Shown: one piece after another, positions 27,557-35,786 of the stretch
Numbering within the stretch: the first letter of the stretch is position 1
Layout: every line of letters starts with the position of its first letter
NCBI RefSeq assembly: GCF_003977755.1
Contig: NZ_RQWN01000002.1
Location: 1 to 64,000, forward strand
DNA length: 64,000 bases
DNA from: Haloterrigena salifodinae
GTDB taxonomy: Archaea > Halobacteriota > Halobacteria > Halobacteriales > Natrialbaceae
Direction of reading: 5' to 3'
Notes under the pieces: generated by a model
Databases searched by the model: none
Seen by the model: only the letters and a program-made list of their open reading frames with translations
What the model was told of the DNA's origin: nothing
Position numbers and translations under genes: made by a program

Positions 27557-27577
27557 ACATTCGACACCTGGGGTGTG
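27557..27577 (+). repeat. Direct origin box 2
   Basis: ATTCGACACCTGGGGTGTG-containing box, the same core as the downstream array but in inverted orientation to box 1. Degenerate copies occur near 27706-27719 and 27774-27800, closer to the cdc6 promoter. Confidence 0.7.
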
Positions 27578-27809
27578 GGCCTACTCGAGTACGGTCCTCC
27601 GTTACACCGAATTCGTCCTCGAACGCCCTTCGCGACTCCGTTCGATACTCCTCTCGTCCGATGGCTGGAACAAGGGGTGAGTTTCGCCGTTTCACGTGTT
27701 CCGGTTTCATTCGACGTGAGGACAACCACCATCCGACACAGATCTTCGATAGAATCCCCTTCGCCGCTGATTTCCGACACCTACATCCGACACTCGGTGG
27801 CTTCCAATC

Positions 27810-27822
27810 ACTAGTCTATATG
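27810..27822 (+). promoter_or_regulatory. Probable TATA box of the cdc6 gene
   Basis: CTAGTCTATATGT lies about 27-35 bp before the possible starts at 27839 (GTG) and 27848 (ATG). It is close to degenerate origin boxes, so the Orc protein could repress its own gene. Confidence 0.45.
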
Positions 27823-27847
27823 TGACCGTCCTCGATAGGTGGTGTGT

Positions 27848-29101
27848 ATGGACGACGGCTCCGGTCACGAAAATGGATCTCTGGAGGATTTCTGGGCGAC
27901 GGAGGACCCGATCTTTAGCCGCAAGGAACTTCTCGATATCGACCTCGTTCCGAACGAGGACCGGATCATCGGCCGGGACAGCGAAATTCAGAACGTCGCC
28001 TCGAGCATTCATCCCGCAGTGAAGGGCCAATCGCCGCGAAACACGCTTATCTACGGGAAAACGGGGACAGGAAAGTCGCTCGTCGCGAAACACGTCACCA
28101 GGAGCGCCCAACAGTATTCGGTCGAAAACGGGACCGAGATGGGGCGAGCGTACATCGATTGCACCCAGACGAAGACCGAGACTCGCGTCGTGATCAATCT
28201 AGCACAGGAACTGAACGATCCCGAAGAGACCGGCATTAGTATCCCCGTCACCGGACTCTCGACCGACGTCTACTACGAACGCTTCTGGTCGATCCTGGAT
28301 CAGCTCTACGACGTCGCGATTATCATCCTCGACGAGATCGACAAGCTCCAGGACAACGAGATTCTCATGCAGCTGTCGCGAGCGGGGGAAGCCGGGAAGT
28401 TGGACGCCTGTAAGGTAGGGATCATCGCGATCAGTAACAAGATCTCCTTCAAGGAATCGCTCGACGAACGGATTCTCAGCAGTCTCCAGGACCGGGAATT
28501 CGTCTTCCCGCCGTACGACGCGAACCAGCTCCGCGAAATCATGTACAACCGGGAGGACGCCTTCAGAGAGGGCGTCCTCTCAGACGACGTCATCCCGCTT
28601 TCCGCCGCCTTCGCCGCACAGGAACACGGCGATGCGAGAAAGGCGTTGGACATTCTCCGAAACGCCGGCGAACTGGCGAAGGACGAAGACACCGACGAGG
28701 TGACCGAGATCCACGTCCGAAACGCTCGAGAGAAGGCCGATATCGATCGCTTCTCGCAACTCCTCGAGGGACAGCCGACACAGATCAAGGCGTCCGTGTA
28801 CGCGTTGTCGATACTCGCGGACCGACACAGTGATCGAGAGGAGTTTGCGACCCGCGAAGTATACGAGATGTACAAGTCCATCACCTCGGACAGCGCCCTC
28901 GGGATCGAGACGCTCTCGCAGCGCCGAATGAGTGATAAACTCGACGAGCAGGTGTTCCTCGACATTCTCGGACGGACCGAACGAGTCGGCCGCGGATACA
29001 GTAGCGGTGTGACTAATTATTACTACCTGCTGGAGGATCCGTCCGTCGTTCAGGCCGTTATCCACAACGACGATCGCTTCTCCGAACTCGAGCAGCAATA
29101 G
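27848..29101 (+). CDS. Orc1/Cdc6 replication initiator
   Basis: A 417-residue archaeal Orc1/Cdc6. The AAA+ domain has Walker A GKTGTGKS (residues 70-77), Walker B IIILDEIDKL (Asp162-Glu163) and sensor 1 in GIIAISNKISFKESLDERI. Sensor 2 is in HGDARKALDILRNAGELAK. The C-terminal winged helix (about 310-410) includes TREVYEMYKSITSDSALGIE and LDILGRTERVGRGYSSGVTN. It would bind the flanking repeats and load MCM. GTG at 27839 is an alternative start adding three residues. The 3' end overlaps an 18-bp tandem duplication. Confidence 0.95.
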   Translation: MDDGSGHENGSLEDFWATEDPIFSRKELLDIDLVPNEDRIIGRDSEIQNVASSIHPAVKGQSPRNTLIYGKTGTGKSLVAKHVTRSAQQYSVENGTEMGRAYIDCTQTKTETRVVINLAQELNDPEETGISIPVTGLSTDVYYERFWSILDQLYDVAIIILDEIDKLQDNEILMQLSRAGEAGKLDACKVGIIAISNKISFKESLDERILSSLQDREFVFPPYDANQLREIMYNREDAFREGVLSDDVIPLSAAFAAQEHGDARKALDILRNAGELAKDEDTDEVTEIHVRNAREKADIDRFSQLLEGQPTQIKASVYALSILADRHSDREEFATREVYEMYKSITSDSALGIETLSQRRMSDKLDEQVFLDILGRTERVGRGYSSGVTNYYYLLEDPSVVQAVIHNDDRFSELEQQ

Positions 29102-29121
29102 AAACTCGAGCAGCAATAGAA
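29086..29121 (+). repeat. 18-bp tandem duplication at the cdc6 3' end
   Basis: CTCGAGCAGCAATAGAAA-type sequence occurs twice in tandem across the stop codon. The first copy encodes the last residues LEQQ and the stop; the second is untranslated. It is probably a recent slip duplication next to the repeat array. Confidence 0.7.
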
Positions 29122-29140
29122 GTAGGTGTCCGATCGGAAT

Positions 29141-29978
29141 TCACTCGACACCTGGGGTCTCGAGTCCGCCGTATACTCGACGTTCGACTCTCCGTGTACT
29201 CACCGCTCGACTCTCGGGACCTGATTTCACTCGACACGTGGGGTGTGCGGCAAGTCGGTCCGCGCGGACCGCTGTTCAACGAACGTGTCTCGATACCACA
29301 TTTCACTCGACACCTGGGGTGGGAGAATTCGAAAATTCCGATGATAGCGTCTCTAGCTCGAGATATAGGGTTATTACACTCGACACCTGGGGTTACTGAT
29401 TACACTCGACACTTCGGGTTACTGATTACACTCGACACTTCGGGTAGTGACTTCTCCGCGAGCTCGACTTCTCGAATCATGGGATTGCATTTCATTCGAC
29501 ACCTGGGGTGACTACTTCCGATAATTTCACTCGACGCCTGGGGTAGTGGGTTTTACGCACACTCGAGACTCGAGCCCTGAGTCCGACGGAGACGCGATAC
29601 CCAGAATCTCGAAATCGATTTCACTCGACACTCGGGGTGTCAGATTCCTAAGTGTGTGATAGAAATCCGTTCCACTGCGAAATCGCCCTCGTTTCACTCG
29701 ACACCTGGGGTGGTGGTACCGCACTGATTTCACTCGACATATGGGGTCGTAGTCCACGACCGGTTTCACTCGACACATGGGGTGGCAGTCCGTGACCGAT
29801 TTCATTCGACACCTGGGGTGGTAGTCTCGCACTGATTTCACTCGACACCCGGGGTAATAGTCCATGACCGAGACTCGGCTACGAGTCAGGTCATTCGGCG
29901 ACTGGTCGCCCGTGGATTCGGCGGTCACGCTCGAACGGCTGTTCGCCTCGCTATCGTATTTCATTCGACAGCCGGGGT
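29141..29978 (+). repeat. Iteron-like array of 15 origin boxes downstream of cdc6
   Basis: Fifteen direct copies of an 18-bp box with consensus TCACTCGACACCTGGGGT start at 29141, 29227, 29303, 29376, 29402, 29428, 29492, 29527, 29621, 29694, 29730, 29766, 29802, 29838 and 29961. Five copies (29694 to 29838) are exactly 36 bp apart with similar 18-bp spacers, and three (29376 to 29428) are 26 bp apart. All point the same way. The G-rich end resembles the G-string of archaeal origin recognition boxes. Binding by the adjacent Orc1/Cdc6 is the likely role; incompatibility or copy control is possible. Confidence 0.85.
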
Positions 29979-30467
29979 GTCGAGTTTCGGAGTGGTGACG
30001 AGCACTGTTTCTCGCCGTGGAGATATCGGCTGATTTCGATCGATACTCCGGCTGTGAAGGCATAACGGCCGGACATCGTCGATCTCTCGATAGGACGTTT
30101 CCGATGAGACGACCGCGTTCGGACGCGACGACTGTCGCTCGTCCGTTCAGTTGATCAGCGAGTACCCCGCCCCGAATGTCGAAGTCGAAGGTTTGTTCGA
30201 CTCGTTCGAGCGAGTCGCGAATCACGGTGGTCATAACGGGCAGGTGACGGACCCGATCGGGGCCAGTCTCGGCTTCCAGCGTTGCCTCAGGGACCGTTTC
30301 AGCCGCTCGACGAGCGGGAGCGACTCGCAGACAATCCTGTCTTCGGCGACGAGTTCCAGACTCGTTCCAACTTGTTGACCCCAAATATTCCGTCCGGCTT
30401 CGATCGTCGGATCAGCGAATCCATTCGGCGCACTGAGTCGAGAGTCGGGGACCTCCTCGTATCTCCG
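29979..30467. other. Region between origin array and dead DUF2178 gene
   Basis: No reliable gene was recognised. A degenerate box-like sequence sits near 30033-30050 (TTTCGATCGATACTCCGGCT). A minus-strand stretch around 30235-30150 (MTTVIRDSLERVEQTFDFDI) looks protein-like but continues into repeat-derived sequence, so it is not called. Confidence 0.35.
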
Positions 30468-30734
30468 ATGATACTGATCGTTCGCTTCAACGTCGGTTAC
30501 TACGGGCGGACGCGCCGCGGTACGGGCGGCGTCGTCGACGAGCGCGACGTCCGGGACCTCGATCCCGCGCTGGCCGTCGTCGGTGTCGTCCTCCGTTGAT
30601 CGATGGTTGGACTCTACGGCTGGTATGCGGTAAGCGACGCCACCGTTCCGCGGGAGATCGACGGTTTCGCCGCCGTCGGCATCGTCACGGTCTTGTTCGT
30701 CCTCGGTGCGACCGAGATTCGTCAGCGTATTTGA
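30468..30734 (+). pseudogene. DUF2178-like membrane protein, disrupted
   Basis: Two 43-residue frames follow each other. The first, 30468-30599, includes GGVVDERDVRDLDPALAVVG. The second, 30603-30734, reads MVGLYGWYAVSDATVPREID then a membrane helix (AAVGIVTVLFVLGATEI). Their order and the VDERD motif resemble the DUF2178-type membrane proteins that usually precede an XRE regulator in archaea, as one does here. Normal family members are about 130-150 residues with four helices, so this copy is broken. Confidence 0.5.
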
Positions 30735-30761
30735 CGTTCGAGCCCGATACTCGACCGAGCG

Positions 30762-30962
30762 ATGGACAACGAACTCCGGGAACGGCGCGAGGAACACGGC
30801 CTCACCCAGCAGGAACTGGCCGACGAAGTCGGCGTGAGTCGCTAGACGATTTACGCGATCGAAAACTCGAAGTACGATCCGTCGCTGACGTTAGCGTTCA
30901 AGTTCGCCCGGTGTTTCGACTGTACCGTTGAGGAACTCTTCCATGCGAAGCTAGACGATTGA
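30762..30962 (+). pseudogene. Small XRE/YozG-type HTH regulator with in-frame TAG
   Basis: A 66-residue Cro/CI-type regulator: MDNELRERREEHGLTQQELA then DEVGVSR, a TAG at codon 28 (30843-30845), then TIYAIENSKYDPSLTLAFKF and CTVEELFHAKLDD. The family has SRQTI here, so the change is CAG to TAG, a single base. Everything else is intact, so the loss is recent or a sequencing error. The usual membrane partner just upstream is also broken, which favours real decay. Confidence 0.85.
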
Positions 30963-30997
30963 CGGCACCTCGAATCACGAAAACCGTCTTCGTTCGG

Positions 30998-32038
30998 TCA
31001 CCGTCCGACCAGATCCTCGTAGCGCGCGCCGGTCTGCTTCAGCGTCTCGGTCGAGTAGAGGCGCTCGTGCTCGACGGGGAGGTACTCCGCGGCCAGTTCG
31101 TCGACCTTCGCGTCGACGGCGTCCGAATCGCGGCCGTGGATCATCGTGAACAGGTTGTACGGCCACTCCCACTCGGGCCGACGGGGTCGGTGATAGCAGA
31201 GCGTGACGTACGGCAGCCCGCCTGCGCGTTCGCCCCACTCGTCGAGTCGGTCGTCCGGAACGTCCCAGACGACCATGCAGTTCGCGTTGAACCCCGTGAT
31301 GACGTGGTTGATCACGCAGCCGATCCGCTTGATACAGCCCGTCGAGACGAGCCGTTCGACGCCCTCGAGCACGTCTTCGACGGCGTATCCGATCTCGGCG
31401 GCGATGTCGCGGTACGGCGTCGCCGACAGCGGGAACCCGTCCTGGATCGCGAGCAGCAGTTCGGCCTCGAGCGCGGAGAGGTCGCCCGTCGCTTCCTCGC
31501 TGATCCGCGTCGCGGAGGAGTCCAGTCGCTCCTCGAGCGATTCTCGCGCGAAGCGATCGCCGTTGACGACGGGGAACTCGAGGTCGATGTAGTAGTCGGT
31601 CAGCATCGGCAGGTTGAGCACGGGACAGCCCGTACGCGCCTCGATCTCCGCGAGGATCTCGTCGCGTCGGGCCCGCGAGCCGGCGGTGACGACGAACCAC
31701 ATGTTCCACTCGTGGTCGCGGGCGTAGTTGTGGTTGACCTGCCGGTACTCGTTGATGACGGCCGCGATCTCGTCGAACCGATCCGCGGGCGCCTGCACGG
31801 CGGCGAGGGTCGACGAGCCGATTACCGGCGGGTTGAGAACGGCGCCGAACCGCCGGGCGATCCCCGATTCGTGAAGGCGCGTCACGCGTTCGAGCGTCTC
31901 GTCCTCGGCGATACCCAGCGCGGCGCCGATAGACCGGAAGGGCCGCTCCTCGACGGGGACGCCGCTCTGGTAGCCGTCGATGATCGCTGCGTCGACGTCG
32001 TCGATCCCCTCGCGCCAGTCCCCCGAGAGGGTGCTCAT
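30998..32038 (-). CDS. Siroheme decarboxylase, AhbA-AhbB fusion (Lrp/AsnC-like)
   Basis: A 346-residue protein of two tandem Lrp/AsnC-like units. Unit 1 (about 10-165) begins DDVDAAIIDGYQSGVPVEER and contains VNHNYARDHEWNMWFVVTAG. Unit 2 (about 185-340) begins LEAELLLAIQDGFPLSATPY and contains CYHRPRRPEWEWPYNLFTMI. The HNY..D.EWNMWF and YHR..R..EWPYNLF motifs mark siroheme decarboxylases, which convert siroheme to didecarboxysiroheme in the alternative heme pathway. Haloarchaea often carry the AhbA and AhbB parts fused. The ATG at 32038 gives the conventional N-terminus. Older annotation would call it an Lrp-type regulator. Confidence 0.85.
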   Translation of the reverse strand: MSTLSGDWREGIDDVDAAIIDGYQSGVPVEERPFRSIGAALGIAEDETLERVTRLHESGIARRFGAVLNPPVIGSSTLAAVQAPADRFDEIAAVINEYRQVNHNYARDHEWNMWFVVTAGSRARRDEILAEIEARTGCPVLNLPMLTDYYIDLEFPVVNGDRFARESLEERLDSSATRISEEATGDLSALEAELLLAIQDGFPLSATPYRDIAAEIGYAVEDVLEGVERLVSTGCIKRIGCVINHVITGFNANCMVVWDVPDDRLDEWGERAGGLPYVTLCYHRPRRPEWEWPYNLFTMIHGRDSDAVDAKVDELAAEYLPVEHERLYSTETLKQTGARYEDLVGR

Positions 32039-32150
32039 TGCTGTCCCTAGGGAGAACGGCACCGTATTGCTTTCGGGTCCCTGCGGCCGGCGGGAATCAG
32101 CCCTCGTATTCGCGAAGATGACTGTCTCTCCTGTGGGACTATTGAAACGG

Positions 32151-32155
32151 TTATA
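32151..32155 (+). promoter_or_regulatory. TATA box of GNAT gene
   Basis: TTATA in GGTTATAGC lies 26-30 bp before the ATG at 32181, so the transcript is probably leaderless. Confidence 0.5.
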
Positions 32156-32180
32156 GCAGTGGTGGACGTTATCATTATCC

Positions 32181-32942
32181 ATGGCACTCACCGAACCGAT
32201 CGCGATCGAAGGCGACGAGCGAGAACAGATCTACGCGTACGTCGAGACCCACGGCGCGGTCGATCGAGACCGGGCCAGAGAGGCGCTCTTCCCTGAGGAT
32301 CCGCCGGGTGATCCCCAGTATACGCGAGCGTTCCGCCACAACGTCGCGATCCTGAAACGAGACGGGTATCTCGAGGAGGACGACGACGGAACGTTGCGTA
32401 TCGCCATCGACGTCGATGACGAGCGCGAGGAGTTCTCGACCGAGGACGTCGACGTCACGATTCGGCCCGCCAGACAGGAGGACCTCTCGGGCATCGTCGG
32501 CGCGATGCGACGGCTCGTCGAGGGGATGACCTATATCGAGGCCGAGACCGTCGCCGACGAACTCGACCACGAGAACGTCCTGCTTCGGCACAACGAGTTC
32601 GAATCGCGGATGTTCTTCGTCGCGACCGTCGACGACGAGGTCGTCGGCTGGGCCCACCTGCACGTCCCCAACTTAGAGAAGCTTTCTCACACTGCCGAAC
32701 TCACGGTCGGCGTCTTAGAGGAGTATCGCGGGATGGGGATCGGGAACGAACTGCTCGATCGCGCCCTCGAGTGGGTGCGCTCGCAGGGCCACGAGAAGGT
32801 CTATCAGAGCGTCCCCTCGACCAACGAGGCGGCCATCGAGTTCTTCGAGGGCCGAGGGTGGGTCGTCGAGGCCGTCCGGGAGGACCACTACAAACTCGAG
32901 GATGAGTACATCGACGAGGTGATGATGGCGATCGAACTGTGA
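32181..32942 (+). CDS. GNAT N-acetyltransferase with N-terminal winged-helix-like region
   Basis: A 253-residue protein. Residues 1-85 look like a small winged helix (IYAYVETHGAVDRDRAREAL; FRHNVAILKRDGYLEEDDDG). From VTIRPARQEDLSGIVGAMRR (about 94) onward is a GNAT domain with the acetyl-CoA loop LTVGVLEEYRGMGIGNELLD and YQSVPSTNEAAIEFFEGRGW. The substrate is unknown; protein or small-molecule amines are usual. Gene order and a leaderless promoter suggest separate expression from the divergent siroheme gene. Confidence 0.88.
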   Translation: MALTEPIAIEGDEREQIYAYVETHGAVDRDRAREALFPEDPPGDPQYTRAFRHNVAILKRDGYLEEDDDGTLRIAIDVDDEREEFSTEDVDVTIRPARQEDLSGIVGAMRRLVEGMTYIEAETVADELDHENVLLRHNEFESRMFFVATVDDEVVGWAHLHVPNLEKLSHTAELTVGVLEEYRGMGIGNELLDRALEWVRSQGHEKVYQSVPSTNEAAIEFFEGRGWVVEAVREDHYKLEDEYIDEVMMAIEL

Positions 32943-33081
32943 TCGCCTGACGGCCGCGGACCGTCGATCCCGCGTCAGACCCGCCCTCGACGGTCCGAGA
33001 CAGCTTGAAATCGAGACGATTTCGCGGGGGAGCACTACCGGAAACGGGACCCTTTTGCGGGGCCCGTCCGAACGAACGCAC

Positions 33082-34149
33082 ATGGCACAGGCATCCCAGG
33101 AGTTCGGTGAATGGCCGCTGAAACGCCTGATGACGGACGTCGTCGGCTCCGGTCCCAAGTCCGCCGACGACATGAGTCGCGAGCAAGCCCGCGAGGCGTT
33201 CCAGCGGATTCTGGCCGGCGAACCCGACGCGACGACGCTGGGCGCGTTCTGGCTGGCCAACCGCTGGAAGCGCAACAACCCCGAGGAGCTGGCCGGCTAC
33301 ACCGACGTCATGCGCGAGGAGTCGGTCGTCACCGCCGAACCCGAGGCCGATCCGGTCGACTGCGGCGCGAACTACGACGGCAAACACAGTTCGGCCGTCC
33401 TCGGCGTCGGCGCCGGCCTCGTGGCCGCCGCCGCGGGCACGCCGGTCGTCGTTCACTCCGGCGACCGCGTCCCGACCCAGAAGGCGACAGCGTACAAACA
33501 CGTCCTCGACGAACTCGGGATCCGGACCGACCTCGAGCCCGAAGAAAGCGCCAACATGGTCGACGAGACCGGGTTCGGCTTCTACTACCAGCCCGCGTTC
33601 AATCCCGGCGTCCACGACCTCTACGACCGGCGCGACCAGATGGGCGTCCGGACGTTCGTCAACACGATCGAAACCGTCGGCAACCCCGCGAACGCCGACG
33701 TTCACCTCGGCTCGTTCTACCACCTCGCGTTCGCGAAGAAGCTGACCGATCTCATCCGGGAGAGCGACCACCTCGACTACTCGCGAGCCATCTTCTTCCA
33801 GGGAATGGAGGGGTACGACGACATCCGCCCCGGCTACACCAAAGTAGCTGAGTGGAACGACGGTGCGGAGCTCGAGGACTACGAGATCGAGACCGCCGAG
33901 TACGGCATGGAGATGGAAAACGAAGACCTCGAGGTCGACGACGTTACCGCTGACTCCGCGACGATCACCGAGGCGGTCCTTGCCGGCGAGCGCGACGACC
34001 ACTTCGCCGATGCCATCGCCCTCAACGGCGCGTTCCGGATGTACGCCCGCGAGGACGTCGACAGCCTCGAGGACGGCCTCGAGCAGGCCCGCGACGTGAT
34101 CGCCGACGGCAGCGCCGAAGCGGTGCTCGAGGACCTGCGGGCGTTCTGA
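33082..34149 (+). CDS. Anthranilate phosphoribosyltransferase-like protein (TrpD2 type)
   Basis: A 355-residue glycosyltransferase family 3 protein. The helical N-terminal domain (LKRLMTDVVGSGPKSADDMS) is followed by the phosphoribosyl-binding domain (CGANYDGKHSSAVLGVGAGL; VVHSGDRVPTQKATAYKHVL). The usual TrpD KHGNRxxSS loop is replaced by VHSGDRVPTQ, so this is not an ordinary TrpD. No other trp gene is near. DNA/nucleotide-binding TrpD2-like proteins (YbiB) are one precedent. The ATG at 33082 gives MAQASQEFGEWPLKRL. Confidence 0.8.
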   Translation: MAQASQEFGEWPLKRLMTDVVGSGPKSADDMSREQAREAFQRILAGEPDATTLGAFWLANRWKRNNPEELAGYTDVMREESVVTAEPEADPVDCGANYDGKHSSAVLGVGAGLVAAAAGTPVVVHSGDRVPTQKATAYKHVLDELGIRTDLEPEESANMVDETGFGFYYQPAFNPGVHDLYDRRDQMGVRTFVNTIETVGNPANADVHLGSFYHLAFAKKLTDLIRESDHLDYSRAIFFQGMEGYDDIRPGYTKVAEWNDGAELEDYEIETAEYGMEMENEDLEVDDVTADSATITEAVLAGERDDHFADAIALNGAFRMYAREDVDSLEDGLEQARDVIADGSAEAVLEDLRAF

Positions 34150-34368
34150 GACGCGTCGTCGATTTTGCGACTGACGAGCGCGCGGTCGTCACTGCGTCGG
34201 CTGTCAGAGACGCGCTCGTCCGCGAACGAAGCGCCGATTTCCTCGAGTCTCGTTTCCATCAGCGACGCCACCGACTGTTCGATGCCCATACTCTGCAATT
34301 ACCACTGTTCTAATCTCGGCACATTCTATCGAACACTGGGTCTCTAATCTGCTAAAATAATGAACAAA

Positions 34369-34375
34369 TTTATAC
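34369..34375 (+). promoter_or_regulatory. TATA box deciding the SDR start
   Basis: TTTATAC lies 24-30 bp before the ATG at 34399. It excludes the in-frame ATG at 34360, which would be upstream of the transcript start. Confidence 0.6.
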
Positions 34376-34398
34376 CCCCAGCGTCCGATTCCGCGAGT

Positions 34399-35157
34399 AT
34401 GCGACTCGAAGACAAAACCGTCGTTATCACGGGTGCGGGCGCGGGGATCGGTCGGGAGACGGCGCTGCGATGCGCCGACGAAGGCGCGCGGGTCATCGTC
34501 ACTGACGTCGACGTCGAGGGTGGCGAGGAGACCTCCGACCTGATCGCCGAGGCCGGCGGCGAGGCCGAGTTCGCCGAACTCGACGTCACCGACAGCGATC
34601 GGTTCCACGACGTCGTCGACACCGTCGCCGAGGACTACGGGCTCGACGTGATGATCAACAACGCCGGCACCGGCCATCCCGGCGGTCCGCTCGAGGACGT
34701 CGACGAAGAGGTTCGGGACTTCGTGGTCGACATCAACATCAACGGGGTCTGGAACGGCTGCTCCGCGGCCTTGCCCCACATGAAAGAACAGGGCCAGGGC
34801 GCGATCGTCAACGTCGGCTCGCTGGCGAGCGTCCTCGGACTCCCGCATCAGGCCGCCTACGCGACGACCAAGGCCGCCGTGTTGAATCTGACCCGGACCG
34901 TCGCGGCGGAGGCCGGCCCCTACGGCGTCCGCGCCAACGCCGTCTGCCCCGGCTTCACGGAGACCCAACTACTCGACGACTATCTGGACCAGCAGGGCGA
35001 TCCGGAGCAGGCCCGGGAGGCGATGGTCGAGGAATACCCGCTCAAGCGACTCGGCGAACCCGGGGAGATCGCCGACGCGATCCTGTTCCTCGCCAGCGAC
35101 GAGGCCTCGTTCGTCACCGGCCACGGACTGGTCGTCGACGGCGGCTATTCGGCCTGA
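34399..35157 (+). CDS. Short-chain dehydrogenase/reductase, classical type
   Basis: A 252-residue classical SDR. The cofactor motif is TGAGAGIG near residue 12, followed by INNAGTG. The catalytic Ser is in VNVGSLASVLGLPHQ, and Tyr and Lys are in AAYATTKAAVLN. The C-terminal PLKRLGEPGEIADAILFLAS and FVTGHGLVVDGGYSA are typical of the FabG-like group. An Asp after the second strand (VTDVDVEGG) suggests NAD rather than NADP. The substrate is unknown; no pathway partner is adjacent. Confidence 0.93.
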   Translation: MRLEDKTVVITGAGAGIGRETALRCADEGARVIVTDVDVEGGEETSDLIAEAGGEAEFAELDVTDSDRFHDVVDTVAEDYGLDVMINNAGTGHPGGPLEDVDEEVRDFVVDININGVWNGCSAALPHMKEQGQGAIVNVGSLASVLGLPHQAAYATTKAAVLNLTRTVAAEAGPYGVRANAVCPGFTETQLLDDYLDQQGDPEQAREAMVEEYPLKRLGEPGEIADAILFLASDEASFVTGHGLVVDGGYSA

Positions 35158-35256
35158 GAGACGCTTTCGGATCACCAATCGTACCGAACCGAAACGGCTT
35201 TTTCCACCGCGATAACATTTCTCTAGTAACATGTCCGCCCGTCGGACGCGGTCCCC

Positions 35257-35757
35257 ATGACACTCGCTCCAGCACTCGTCGACGTCGGACACGCGCTCGA
35301 GGAAGCCACCGGCGTCGGCCGATACCTCCTCGTGTTCGCCCTCGCGATGATTCCGGCGATCGAACCGTTCGTCGTCATCCCGGTCGCGATCGGACTCGGC
35401 TTCGATCCGGCCGCCACCGGCGTCGCCGCCTTCGCCGGCAGCGCCACTGCGGTTGGCGCCATCGTGATCGCCCACGAACGACTCACGGCGTGGTGGACCC
35501 GCCGCCGAGGCGGCGGCGACCTCGACTCGAGCGATCGGTACGGTCGCGCGCGGCGGCTCTGGAAGCGCTACGGGATCGTCGGGCTCTCGTTCGCCGGTCC
35601 GATACTCGCCGGAATCCACCTCACGGCGCTGTTGGCGGTGGTCGTCGGGGAGAACACGCGACTGACCGTCGGTTGGCTCGCAGTCGGCCTCGCGGTCTGG
35701 ACGGTCGTCCTCGTCGGCGGGTCGACCGCCGGAATCTCGCTGCTGGGGCTCCGCTGA
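35257..35757 (+). CDS. Small multidrug-export-type membrane protein
   Basis: A 166-residue membrane protein with about four helices. LLVFALAMIPAIEPFVVIPV, the PAIEP motif and a second half starting GIVGLSFAGPILAGIHLTAL match the putative small multi-drug export family (PF06695). A basic loop (WWTRRRGG) faces the cytoplasm. The transport role in the family is weakly established; the substrate is unknown. Confidence 0.75.
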   Translation: MTLAPALVDVGHALEEATGVGRYLLVFALAMIPAIEPFVVIPVAIGLGFDPAATGVAAFAGSATAVGAIVIAHERLTAWWTRRRGGGDLDSSDRYGRARRLWKRYGIVGLSFAGPILAGIHLTALLAVVVGENTRLTVGWLAVGLAVWTVVLVGGSTAGISLLGLR

Positions 35758-35786
35758 ACGGTCATTCCGCGGACTCTGCTAACCGA

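Noticed and set aside
29694..29855. Regular 36-bp spacing suggested a CRISPR array
   Set aside because: The repeat is only 18 bp, the spacers resemble one another, repeats elsewhere are irregular, and no cas gene is present.
29527..30384. 285-residue minus-strand open frame across the origin array
   Set aside because: Its sequence is largely translated 18-bp boxes (recurring SSE, CRVKS-type words), so it is an artefact of the array.
30843..30845. TAG in the XRE gene as a pyrrolysine or read-through codon
   Set aside because: The family has Gln at this site, haloarchaea do not use pyrrolysine as far as known, and the partner gene is also broken. A nonsense mutation is simpler.
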